Positions 8,050 through 15,939 of a DNA stretch of 64,000 nucleotides are shown piece after piece (the stretch's first letter is position 1; each line of letters begins with the position of its first letter). Under the pieces are notes generated by a model. It was not told the DNA's origin. It did not search any database and saw only the letters and a program-made list of their open reading frames with translations. The DNA is from Oscillospiraceae bacterium (GTDB lineage Bacteria > Bacillota > Clostridia > Oscillospirales > Ruminococcaceae). The stretch spans positions 1 to 64,000 of the forward strand of contig JAGZUF010000010.1 of NCBI GenBank assembly GCA_018380115.1, written 5' to 3'. The position numbers and the translations under genes were made by a program.

Positions 8050-8694
8050 ATGAATGGGATAACCGTGACGATGGCACTGGTAGACCTGATTCCCGTAGTG
8101 CTGTTTTTTGCCGCGGCTGTCATTCTGCAGCGCGACTTGTACGAAAAAATGGTGAAGGGCGCCTTTGCCCTGCTGGCGACAGGCTCTGTGATGGTGCTGC
8201 TGGCAGGCGTGTTCAAGGCACTGTGGAAAATTCTGTATGCGCTGAACGTGTGTGACTATCAGCTTTTGGACGCCGCGTTTTTCCCCATGCAGGGGCCGGG
8301 CTTTCTGCTGGTGTTTCTGGCCCTGGCCGGCATGTTCACAAAGTACAACCGCAAGCGCGTGAACCTTTCCAGCGTGGCGGCCGTGCCGGTGTTCACAAGC
8401 ACCATGCCCTTTGTCATTCTGCAGATTATCGGCTGTGCGGGCATGCAGTGGTGCCTGTTTGCGCTGGCACTGAAGATGAAGCGCAGGCTGGCCGCCGTGA
8501 TGTTCGTGGTGGCATTTGCGTTCATGCTGGGCATGGGTTACCTCAGCGCCACGTTCGACGATTCTTCGTCCATGCACTGGCTGGCCCAGTGTGTGAATAT
8601 TGTGTCGCAGGGCGCGCTTTTGTGGGGCACCGTGCTGCTGCACCGCGCGGGGCTTGGCGCAAAGCCGCGCCGGGCGGCTGCCGTGCAGGCATAA
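8050..8694 (+). CDS. Polytopic membrane protein of unknown function
   Basis: 214 residues with six or seven hydrophobic segments and little else; short basic loops (NRKRVN, KMKRR) suggest alternating topology. I do not recognise the family. It lies 24 nt after the DUF1295 gene with GAGGAGG about 9 nt before the ATG, so it is the last gene of the TetR operon. Within such an operon it could be a transporter-like or membrane-anchoring partner, but nothing in the sequence proves it. Confidence 0.75.
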   Translation: MNGITVTMALVDLIPVVLFFAAAVILQRDLYEKMVKGAFALLATGSVMVLLAGVFKALWKILYALNVCDYQLLDAAFFPMQGPGFLLVFLALAGMFTKYNRKRVNLSSVAAVPVFTSTMPFVILQIIGCAGMQWCLFALALKMKRRLAAVMFVVAFAFMLGMGYLSATFDDSSSMHWLAQCVNIVSQGALLWGTVLLHRAGLGAKPRRAAAVQA

Positions 8695-8861
8695 CAGGCA
8701 GGGCCTGAGCAGCCCAAAGGCTTTGAACGGCGAAGCCTTTGCAGGCACCGGCCTGTTACGGTCGCGGCGCTCAAAACAGGCCCGGCATTTGCGTGCCGGC
8801 AATGGCGCCCCAGGCCTCTGTGGCAGCGGGAAAGGGCGCGGAAGATAAGAAAAGCATCATC

Positions 8862-8895
8862 AAGAGCGAGGGCGCTTTGTTGCCTTCGCTCTTTT
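8862..8895 (+). terminator. Possible weak terminator of the TetR operon
   Basis: 8-bp perfect stem AAGAGCGA/TCGCTCTT with a 16-nt loop, followed by a few T. About 170 nt after the last gene. The T tract is short, so efficiency is uncertain. Confidence 0.4.
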
Positions 8896-9300
8896 GCCTG
8901 CCCGGAAGGAAAGATGGAAAATCCGCCGGGCGGCGCGGCTGTGCCGCACGGCGCCCGCATGGCAGAAGGGGAAGGGCGCAAAAAAGCCGATTTGCCTTTC
9001 CGCCTGCCGTTATGCGCCGGGCCCGCGGGAGAAGGCGCATATGGTGGGAAATGGGCGGCTGCGGCATATTGGGAAATGCCCGGTTATTGTCTTTGCGCAC
9101 AGGCTTTCCCATTTCAGCATTTTAATCTTTCCCAGCCTGTGCGGGGATGTCAGGGCCTGAAAAAGCGTCGGTCACGGCGGCATTCATCTCTGCACGGCTG
9201 CAACGCCCAATATCCCCCGGCGGCCTTTTCAAAGGCCGGAAGGCTTTTACAGGTGTGCGCGATAAAAAGCAGGAAGAGCGCGTGCCTGTGCCGGCATGCC

Positions 9301-9329
9301 AAAGCCCCGCGGCTTTTGTGCCGCGGGGC
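9301..9329 (-). terminator. Terminator of the lysR gene
   Basis: Perfect 10-bp GC-rich stem (9304-9313 with 9320-9329), 6-nt loop, then TTT on the minus strand. It lies 30 nt after the stop of the LysR gene. Confidence 0.6.
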
Positions 9330-9358
9330 CTGTTGCGCTGTGCAGTGCGGGATGCGCG

Positions 9359-10216
9359 TCAGGGGGCGGCCCCCAGTACATCGCGCACAAGGCGCTGCAC
9401 ATGCGTGCCTTTCAAGTATACCACATTGAATTCACGGTTTTCGGGCATGCCCTCCAGATGAAAAAACGCAATGTCCTTCTGCCCGTTTGCCACGGCGGCA
9501 TAGGCAAAGGTGATGCCGGCGCCCTCGCGCACAAAGCGCACAATAAGCGGAAAGCTGCTGGCGCATATCACGCGCTGGAACATGGCGGTGGAATAGCCGC
9601 GCTCGGCAAGAGCGCGCTCGAAAATGGCCCGCGTGCCGCTGCCGTTCTCCCGCAGAACCACGCTTTGCCCGGCAAGCTGCTCCATGGAAACCGTTCGCCC
9701 GGCAAAGGGGTGCTTTGCATGGCACATGCCCACAAACGGTGCGCGCTGGTACAGCGCATAGCCGTACCGGCTCTTGTCAAATGCGCCCTCCACCAGGGCA
9801 AAGTCCAACTCTTCGCGCTCCAGCATGCGCAGCAGCGTTTCGGTGTTGTCCACCGTGACGCAGAAGCCGCCCTGCGTGCGCTGTGCATAACGGCTGAAGG
9901 CTTCTGCCGCAACATATTCGCCAATCGTCTTGGTGGCGCCCACGCGCACCGTGCGCGCGCCGTCCGCACGCAGGGCAGCCAGAAGCTGCTGCTGGTTGTA
10001 TACGGCGGCGCGCGCATATTCGGCCAGCCTGTCTGCCTGCGGCGTGGGCGAAAGGCGCCTGCCGTCATAGATAAACAGCCGGCAGCCGTATTCATCCTCC
10101 AGCGTGTGAATCTGATGGCCCACTGCGGGCTGGCTGAGGCCCAGCGCCTCGCCTGTGCGGCGGTAATTCAGCGTTTCATACAGGGTGAGAAAGGTGCGGA
10201 TGCGGTAATCCAGCAT
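9359..10216 (-). CDS. LysR family transcriptional regulator
   Basis: 285-residue LysR-type regulator. The N-terminal winged helix-turn-helix spans about residues 1-60 (NYRRTGEALGLSQPAVGHQI, then LEDEYGCRLF); the remainder is the periplasmic-binding-protein-like effector domain. Start at 10216 has GAGGGG 8 nt upstream and gives the standard LysR N-terminus. It is transcribed divergently from the large sulfur-redox fusion gene across a 231-bp AT-rich region, the classic arrangement for a LysR regulator and its target. Control of that gene in response to a sulfur compound is inferred. Confidence 0.92.
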   Translation of the reverse strand: MLDYRIRTFLTLYETLNYRRTGEALGLSQPAVGHQIHTLEDEYGCRLFIYDGRRLSPTPQADRLAEYARAAVYNQQQLLAALRADGARTVRVGATKTIGEYVAAEAFSRYAQRTQGGFCVTVDNTETLLRMLEREELDFALVEGAFDKSRYGYALYQRAPFVGMCHAKHPFAGRTVSMEQLAGQSVVLRENGSGTRAIFERALAERGYSTAMFQRVICASSFPLIVRFVREGAGITFAYAAVANGQKDIAFFHLEGMPENREFNVVYLKGTHVQRLVRDVLGAAP

Positions 10217-10447
10217 AAAGCTTGCCCCTCTTTTCAAAAGGCCCGGCCGCAGTGCCGGACATGATGAAATTTTGATAAAAATAATTAATTGCTCAATAAA
10301 AATGAATAACTTTATTTTATTATAACAGCATGATATACTTTTGAAAAGACGCACAAGCAAGCGGTTTTTGCCGCATGGCTGCGGGGAAGGGCAGGCGCGC
10401 GAGAAAATATGCCCGCGCGCCGTGCATGGAACGGGAGGACGACAGAT
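10217..10447. promoter_or_regulatory. Divergent regulatory region lysR / sulfur-redox fusion
   Basis: AT-rich segment (about 10260-10345) between divergent genes. On the plus strand a TATACT (10334-10339) has a poor -35 match (TTTATT) 17 bp upstream; on the minus strand TATAAT occurs at about 10319-10324. The weak -35 boxes fit activator-dependent promoters. The exact LysR boxes cannot be picked with confidence. Confidence 0.5.
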
Positions 10448-13015
10448 ATGAAGGTTTTGGTGATAGGCGGCGTTGCCGCGGGGACCAAGGCGGCCGCAAA
10501 GCTCAAGCGGGAAGACGGCAGCGCGCAGGTGAAAATATTGACAAAGGGGCAGGATATCTCTTACGCCGGATGCGGCCTGCCGTACTATGTGGGCGGGCTG
10601 ATTGGCACGCGGGAGGAGCTTATCGTGAACAGCCCGGAAAAGTACGCGGGCCTCACGGGCGCCGAGGTGGTGACGGGCTGCGAGGTGACGGCGGTGAACG
10701 CCGCCGCCCACACGGTAACGGCCCGAAAGGACGGGCAGGCGTTTGAAGAAAGCTACGACAGGCTCGTCATCGCCACGGGCGCCGAGCCCATCGTGCCCGA
10801 TATGCCGGGCGCCGGGCTGCCGGGCGTGTTCTGCATGCGCACGCCGGACGACGCCGTGGGCCTGCTTTCCTATGTGAAGGCGAACGGCTGCCGCCGCGCC
10901 GCCGTGGTGGGCGCCGGCTTTATCGGGCTGGAGACCGCCGAAAACCTGATGGCGCAGGGCCTTTCCGTGACGGTGATAGACGCTGCGCCGCAGGTAATGC
11001 CGAACGCATTTGACCCGGAGATGGCCGAGTATGTGAAGCGGAAGCTGAGGCAGGCGGGCATGCGCGTGCAGACGGGCTGCCGCATTGAGGCCGTCAGCGG
11101 CACGGCGCGCGCGGAGGGCATTGCCACCAGCGCGGGCCCCATTGCGGCGGACGTGGTGGTGCTTGCCATCGGCGTGCGGCCCGCTACCGCCTTTCTGCAG
11201 GGCAGCGGCGTGGCCCTGCAGAAAGGCGCCGTGGTTGTGGACGAGTTCATGCGCACCAATGTGCCGGATGTGTACGCGGCGGGCGACTGCGCGCTGGTGA
11301 AAAACATGCAGACGGGCAGGCAGCAATGGTCTGCCATGGGCTCCACCGCGAACCTTGCGGCCCGCGCACTGGCAAAAACGCTGGCTGGAAGGCCCACTGC
11401 CTACGGCGGCTGCCTTGGTACGGGCGTTGTGAAGCTGCTACAGGATTTGAACGTGGGCCGCACGGGCCTGACGGAAGCACAGGCCCGGCAGGAGGGCTAT
11501 GACGTGCAGACCGCTGTGTGCATGACGGACGACAAGGCGCACTACTACCCCGGCGCGGCTACCTTTGTGACAAAGCTGGTGGCAGATAAGGCCACGCGCA
11601 GGCTGCTGGGCATTCAGGTGCTGGGCGCGGGCGCAGTGGATAAAATGGTGGACATCGCTGTGACGGGCATTGCCGCAGGCCTCACGCTGGACGCCTTCGA
11701 CACGCTGGATTTTGCCTATGCGCCGCCCTTCTCTACAGCTATCCACCCCTTTGTGCAGGCGTGCTATGTTTTGGAGAACAAGCTGGCGGGTGAATTTGAG
11801 ACGTTCACCCCCGCGCAGTATGCGGCGGGCGAAGCGAAGGGTTACCGGGTTCTGGACGTGCAGCCCGCGCCGGCCATTCCGGGCGCCACATGGGTGGATC
11901 TGGCGAAGGTGACAGGCCCGCTTGCAGGCATCGGCACAGACGAAAAGCTGCTTTTGGTGTGCGCCAAGGGCAAGCGCGGCTACTTTTTGCAGAACAGGCT
12001 GAAGCGCTTTGGCTACACGGCAACCCGTGTGCTGGAGGGCGGCGCCTTTGTGAACGTGGTGCGCGCCGTGCAGCAGGGCGCCAAGCTGCCGCCGGAGGAG
12101 ATAAAGCGCGTGAAGGGCCTTGGCTGCCTGCAGGACAAACGCTTTCCAGATCATTTCAACGTGCGCGTCATCACGCGCAACGGCAAGCTCACCAGCGCCG
12201 AGCAGCGCACCGTGGCCGAGGCGGCAGAAAAGTTCGGCTCGGGCGAAGTGACCATGACCACGCGCCTCACGCTGGAGATACAGGGCGTGCCCTATGCGAA
12301 TCTGGAGCCCATTATGGAATACCTGAGTGCAGCGGGCCTTGAAACGGGCGGCACGGGCTCGAAGGTGCGCCCGGTGGTGTCGTGCAAGGGCACCACCTGC
12401 CAGTACGGCCTGTGCGATACTTTCGCCCTCAGCCAAAAGCTGCACGAGCTGTTTTACGAGGGTTACCACGACGTTTCGCTGCCGCACAAGTTCAAGCTGG
12501 CGGTGGGCGGCTGCCCCAACAACTGCGTAAAGCCCAATTTGAACGACCTTGGCATCGTGGGCCAGCGCGTGCCTCAGCCGGACCTTGCCAAATGCCGCGG
12601 CTGCAAGGTGTGCCAGGTGGAAAAGGCGTGCCCCATCCATGCGGCGAAGCTGGCGGACGGTAAGCTGGCCATTCCCGAGGACGCCTGCAACCACTGCGGG
12701 CGCTGTGTGGGCACATGCCCGTTCGGTGCGCTCAGCGAGGGCACCTACGGCTATAAGGTGTATATCGGCGGGCGCTGGGGCAAAAAGGTGGCCGAGGGCA
12801 GGCCGCTTTCGAAGATATTCACCAGCGAGGCCGAGCTGCTGGAGCTTGTGGAAAAGACCATTCTGTTCTTCCGCGACGAAGGCATTTCGGGCGAGCGCTT
12901 TGCCGACACCATTGAACGCCTCGGCTTCGAATATGTAGAGGACAAGCTGCTGAACGGCAGGCTGGACAAGGCCGCCGTGATGCAGAAAACCGTGGTGGGC
13001 GGCGCCACCTGCTGA
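10448..13015 (+). CDS. CoA-disulfide reductase-rhodanese-sulfite reductase fusion
   Basis: 855-residue multidomain redox enzyme. Residues 1-~445: FAD/NAD(P)-dependent CoA-disulfide reductase type, with the FAD loop GGVAAG at the N-terminus, the redox cysteine Cys42 in YAGCGLPYY, the second dinucleotide loop GAGFIGLE, and YAAGDCA. Residues ~455-555: rhodanese-like domain with CAKGKR active loop. Residues ~570-700: ferredoxin-like plus siroheme/[4Fe-4S] sulfite/nitrite reductase half with Cys646, Cys651, Cys689, Cys693. Residues 716-757: two [4Fe-4S] clusters (CRGCKVCQVEKAC and CNHCGRCVGTC). It probably reduces sulfite, polysulfide or persulfides with NAD(P)H; which is not decidable here. Ribosome binding site GGGAGG 8 nt before ATG. 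Monocistronic, divergent from lysR, closed by a terminator. Confidence 0.85.
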   Translation: MKVLVIGGVAAGTKAAAKLKREDGSAQVKILTKGQDISYAGCGLPYYVGGLIGTREELIVNSPEKYAGLTGAEVVTGCEVTAVNAAAHTVTARKDGQAFEESYDRLVIATGAEPIVPDMPGAGLPGVFCMRTPDDAVGLLSYVKANGCRRAAVVGAGFIGLETAENLMAQGLSVTVIDAAPQVMPNAFDPEMAEYVKRKLRQAGMRVQTGCRIEAVSGTARAEGIATSAGPIAADVVVLAIGVRPATAFLQGSGVALQKGAVVVDEFMRTNVPDVYAAGDCALVKNMQTGRQQWSAMGSTANLAARALAKTLAGRPTAYGGCLGTGVVKLLQDLNVGRTGLTEAQARQEGYDVQTAVCMTDDKAHYYPGAATFVTKLVADKATRRLLGIQVLGAGAVDKMVDIAVTGIAAGLTLDAFDTLDFAYAPPFSTAIHPFVQACYVLENKLAGEFETFTPAQYAAGEAKGYRVLDVQPAPAIPGATWVDLAKVTGPLAGIGTDEKLLLVCAKGKRGYFLQNRLKRFGYTATRVLEGGAFVNVVRAVQQGAKLPPEEIKRVKGLGCLQDKRFPDHFNVRVITRNGKLTSAEQRTVAEAAEKFGSGEVTMTTRLTLEIQGVPYANLEPIMEYLSAAGLETGGTGSKVRPVVSCKGTTCQYGLCDTFALSQKLHELFYEGYHDVSLPHKFKLAVGGCPNNCVKPNLNDLGIVGQRVPQPDLAKCRGCKVCQVEKACPIHAAKLADGKLAIPEDACNHCGRCVGTCPFGALSEGTYGYKVYIGGRWGKKVAEGRPLSKIFTSEAELLELVEKTILFFRDEGISGERFADTIERLGFEYVEDKLLNGRLDKAAVMQKTVVGGATC

Positions 13016-13033
13016 CGCCCGCCGCAGCAGGCT

Positions 13034-13071
13034 GCCGGCGCGGCCCCGGTGCGGGGCGCGCCGGCCTTTTT
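13034..13071 (+). terminator. Terminator of the sulfur-redox fusion gene
   Basis: GC-rich hairpin (9-bp outer stem 13034-13042 with 13057-13065, inner C/G pairs) followed by CTTTTT. The next gene's -10 box begins only 8 bp later. Confidence 0.85.
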
Positions 13072-13078
13072 ACACCGG

Positions 13079-13084
13079 TATAAT
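13079..13084 (+). promoter_or_regulatory. -10 element of the metal/corrinoid importer operon
   Basis: Perfect TATAAT 26 nt before the start codon of the binding-protein gene. The place of a -35 box is occupied by the arm of the preceding terminator and shows no match, so the promoter may need an activator or the position may be a chance match. Confidence 0.45.
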
Positions 13085-13109
13085 ATAGAAAAATACAGGA
13101 GGAGACCTG

Positions 13110-14117
13110 ATGCTGAAAAAAACACTTGCCCTTGCGCTTGCCTGCGTGATGGCGCTTTCACTTGCCGCCTGCGGCGCACAGCCGTCGGGCCCGGCGGCCG
13201 CGTCCGGCGCGGCAGATACATCCGGCGCGGCGCAGCAGGCGGGGACATTCCCCTATACTTTTACCGATTCCACCGGCCGCAGCATCACGCTGCAGCAGCG
13301 GCCGCAGAAGGTGGCCGTGCTGCTTTCGTCCCACGTAGAGGTGTGGCAGCTTGCGGGCGGCACGGTGAGCGTCACCGTGGGCGAGGCCGTGAAGCGCGGC
13401 TTTGCCGGGGAGGACACGCCGCTGGTGGATGACGGCGCGGGCTTGAAAATAGACGCAGAGCACCTCGTGGCCTGCGAGCCGGACTTCGTCATCGCCTCGG
13501 CAGACCTTTCCGCACAGGCCGAGGTGTGCGAGCGGCTGAACGGCATGGGCATCCCCAGCGCGGCCTTCCGCGAAGAGAGCTTTGAGGACTACCTCACAAT
13601 GCTGAAAATTTTTACAGACATCACGGGCGATGACGGGGCCTGGCAGGAATACGGCGTGCAGGTGCAGGCGCGGGTAGACAAGGCGCTGGCCGGTGCACAG
13701 CAGGCTGCACAGGGGCGCCAGCCGCTGAAGGTGCTGTTCATCCGCGCGGGCTCGGGCGATTCCGCCACGCGCGCCAAAACGGCCAAGGACCATTTTGTGG
13801 GTGTGATGCTGGCCCAGCTTGGCACGCAGAATATCGCGGACGCCGCGGGCGCGCTTTCCGAAGGGCTCTCGCTGGAGAGCGTGCTGATGAACCAGCCGGA
13901 CGTCATCCTCATCACCACGCAGGGAAGCGAGGAGGCGGCCATTGCCTACATGAATTCCGTTCTGGCGCAAAGCGGATGGAAAGACCTTGACGCCGTGAAA
14001 AACGGCCAGTGCCACTACCTGCCGCGCGATTTGTTCCACTATAAGCCCAATGCGCGGTGGGATGAAGCCTACCGTTATTTGACGCAGCTTTTGTACCCGG
14101 AGGGGGAAAATGCGTAG
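13110..14117 (+). CDS. Iron/siderophore/B12-type ABC transporter substrate-binding lipoprotein
   Basis: 335-residue binding protein of the FecB/BtuF class (PF01497). N-terminal lipoprotein signal: positive start, hydrophobic core, lipobox LAAC with the lipidated Cys at about residue 21, then an Ala/Ser-rich linker. The mature part carries YTFTDSTGRSI and QQRPQKVAVL, typical first strands of the family, and a long helical hinge. It captures an iron chelate, haem or corrinoid outside the membrane and hands it to the permease. Ribosome binding site AGGAGG 7 nt upstream of ATG. First gene of a three-gene operon; its end overlaps the permease start by 8 nt. Confidence 0.9.
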   Translation: MLKKTLALALACVMALSLAACGAQPSGPAAASGAADTSGAAQQAGTFPYTFTDSTGRSITLQQRPQKVAVLLSSHVEVWQLAGGTVSVTVGEAVKRGFAGEDTPLVDDGAGLKIDAEHLVACEPDFVIASADLSAQAEVCERLNGMGIPSAAFREESFEDYLTMLKIFTDITGDDGAWQEYGVQVQARVDKALAGAQQAAQGRQPLKVLFIRAGSGDSATRAKTAKDHFVGVMLAQLGTQNIADAAGALSEGLSLESVLMNQPDVILITTQGSEEAAIAYMNSVLAQSGWKDLDAVKNGQCHYLPRDLFHYKPNARWDEAYRYLTQLLYPEGENA

Positions 14118-15105
14118 CCGCAGGCTGGCGCTGCTTTTTCCCGCGCTGGCAGCTGCGCTGGTGCTCAGCGCCCTGCTGGGGCTTGCCATGGGCAGCGCGC
14201 GCCTTGGCTTTGGCGAGGTGGCGCAGGCCCTTGCGGGCAAAGGCGGCGAAACGGCGCGCCTTATTGTGTGGCAGCTTCGCCTGCCGCGCGTGGCGGGCGC
14301 CCTGCTTGCCGGGGCCGGGCTTGCCGTGGCGGGCCTTCTTCTGCAAAGCGCCACAGACAACGACCTGTGCAGCCCCAATGTCATCGGCGTGAACGCCGGG
14401 GCGGGCCTTGCCGTCATGACGTTCCTGTGCCTGTTTCCCATGGCATTCCGCCTGCTGCCCGCGGCGGCTTTTGCGGGTGCCTTCGGCACCACGCTGCTGG
14501 TGCTGGGGGTGTCGTTCTCGCTGGGGCACCACACCTCTAAAACGACGGTGGTGCTGGCGGGCGTTGCCATGGGCACGCTGTTCAATGCGGGCATCTCGTT
14601 TTTATCACAGCTTTACCCGGACATTCTCTCCTCTTACGCCTCGTTTTCCGCCGGCGGCTTTTCCGGCGTGTACGCGGGCGAGCTGGCCGTGCCCGCCGTC
14701 ATTGTGGCGGCGGGGCTGGCGGGCGCGCAGGGGCTTGCCCCGCGCATGAACCTTTTGTGCCTGGGCGATGAGCTTGCGCAGGCGCTGGGCGTGCGCGTAA
14801 AGGGGCTGCGCCTTGCAGCGCTGGCGCTGGCAAGCGCGCTGTGCGCGGCTATTGTGTCTTACGCGGGCCTGCTGGGCTTTGTGGGGCTGGTGGTGCCGCA
14901 TATGGCGCGGCGGCTGGCCGGGCACGACATGCGCGTGCTGGTGCCCGCGTGCGCGCTGCTGGGCGCCAGCCTCGTGACGCTGTCAGACCTTGCAGGCCGC
15001 GTGCTGTTTTCGCCCGCAGAGCTGCCCGCGGGCATCCTCATGGCGGCCATGGGCGCGCCGTTCTTCCTGTTTCTTCTGTTCAAAAGGAGCCGCACCTATG
15101 ATTGA
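14110..15105 (+). CDS. FecCD-family ABC transporter permease
   Basis: 331-residue inner-membrane permease with about ten hydrophobic segments, of the FecCD/BtuC family. Visible family motifs: LRLPRVAGALLAGAGLAVAG near the N-terminus, NDLCSPNVIGVNAGAG, and the C-terminal ...GFVGLVVPHMARRLAGHD coupling region that contacts the ATPase. It forms the dimeric channel for the substrate captured by the lipoprotein. Start ATG at 14110 follows GGAGGGG and overlaps the preceding gene; the stop overlaps the ATPase start by 8 nt, indicating tight coupling. Confidence 0.92.
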   Translation: MRSRRLALLFPALAAALVLSALLGLAMGSARLGFGEVAQALAGKGGETARLIVWQLRLPRVAGALLAGAGLAVAGLLLQSATDNDLCSPNVIGVNAGAGLAVMTFLCLFPMAFRLLPAAAFAGAFGTTLLVLGVSFSLGHHTSKTTVVLAGVAMGTLFNAGISFLSQLYPDILSSYASFSAGGFSGVYAGELAVPAVIVAAGLAGAQGLAPRMNLLCLGDELAQALGVRVKGLRLAALALASALCAAIVSYAGLLGFVGLVVPHMARRLAGHDMRVLVPACALLGASLVTLSDLAGRVLFSPAELPAGILMAAMGAPFFLFLLFKRSRTYD

Positions 15106-15880
15106 ATGTGAAAACGTGTGCCTCACCTACCGCAAAAAGGCCATTCTGCAGGGCGCCAGCCTGACGGCCCGGCCGGGGCAGATTACGGCCCTGCTTGGCA
15201 AAAACGGCAGCGGAAAATCTTCGCTGGCGCGCTGCATTGCGGGTGCGCGCCACCACTGCACGGGCACCATCCTGCTGAACGGGCGGCCCTCGCAGGGCCT
15301 TTCGCCCAATGCGCGCGCAAGGCTTCTGGCCGTGATGCCGCAGACGCTGCCGCAGCCGCCCATCACCGTGGAAGAGCTGGTGGCCATGGGCCGCCAGCCC
15401 TATCTTGGCTACGGCGGCAGCCTGCCGCAAGGCGAGCGTGAAAAGGTGCGCCTTGCCATGCGGCGCACCGGGCTGGAGCGCATGGCGCAAAGCCGCGTGT
15501 GCAGCCTTTCGGGTGGCGAGCGCCAGCTTGCCTTTTTTACGCTTTTGCTGGCGCAGGACGCGCCCATTGCGCTGCTGGACGAGCCCACCGCCAACCTGGA
15601 TGCGGAATACCGCCAAATGGTGTACGCCCAGCTTCGCGCCATGCGCGCAGAGGGGCGCACCGTGGTAGTGGTAATGCACGACCTTGCCGACGCGGTAGAG
15701 CTTGCCGACTGCATCTGCGTGATGGACAAAGGCCGCGTCATTTTCTCCGGCACGCCGCAGGCTTTTGCCGCCGCGCCGCTGGTGGGGCAGGTGTTCGGGC
15801 TGCGGCCCGTGCAGGTGCCCGCCGAGGCGGGCGGGCCCTTCATGGTGTTCCGCTGCGCAAAGCCGCAGCCGCCGTTATAA
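15098..15880 (+). CDS. FecE-type ABC transporter ATP-binding protein
   Basis: 260-residue ABC ATPase powering the permease encoded just upstream. Walker A GKNGSGKS, Q-loop region MPQTLPQPP, signature LSGGERQ, Walker B ALLDEPTANLD and switch His in VMHDLADA are all present. Start ATG at 15098 has AAAAGGAG upstream and overlaps the permease gene. The operon ends at a strong hairpin. The three proteins form a complete importer; no siderophore, haem or cobalamin gene lies next to it, and no Fur or cobalamin-riboswitch element was recognised upstream, so the substrate stays open. Confidence 0.92.
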   Translation: MIECENVCLTYRKKAILQGASLTARPGQITALLGKNGSGKSSLARCIAGARHHCTGTILLNGRPSQGLSPNARARLLAVMPQTLPQPPITVEELVAMGRQPYLGYGGSLPQGEREKVRLAMRRTGLERMAQSRVCSLSGGERQLAFFTLLLAQDAPIALLDEPTANLDAEYRQMVYAQLRAMRAEGRTVVVVMHDLADAVELADCICVMDKGRVIFSGTPQAFAAAPLVGQVFGLRPVQVPAEAGGPFMVFRCAKPQPPL

Positions 15881-15882
15881 AG

Positions 15883-15924
15883 CGCGCCCCGCCGCCGGCA
15901 TCATTTTGCCGGCGGCGGGGCGCG
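15883..15924. terminator. Shared hairpin terminator between convergent operons
   Basis: Perfect 17-bp GC-rich stem (15883-15899 with 15908-15924) with an 8-nt loop, between the ATPase gene (plus) and the symporter gene (minus). T tracts on both sides are short, but the stem is very stable. Confidence 0.75.
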
Positions 15925-15939
15925 TCTGTTTCGCAGGGG

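Larger units (their letters stand above)
8695..9358. other. Long intergenic region between convergent genes
   Basis: About 660 bp with no supportable gene; open frames lack ribosome binding sites and family resemblance. It holds at least three hairpins: 8862-8869/8886-8893 (weak terminator candidate for the TetR operon, short T run), 9221-9228/9231-9238, and 9304-9313/9320-9329 (see lysR terminator). Confidence 0.5.
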
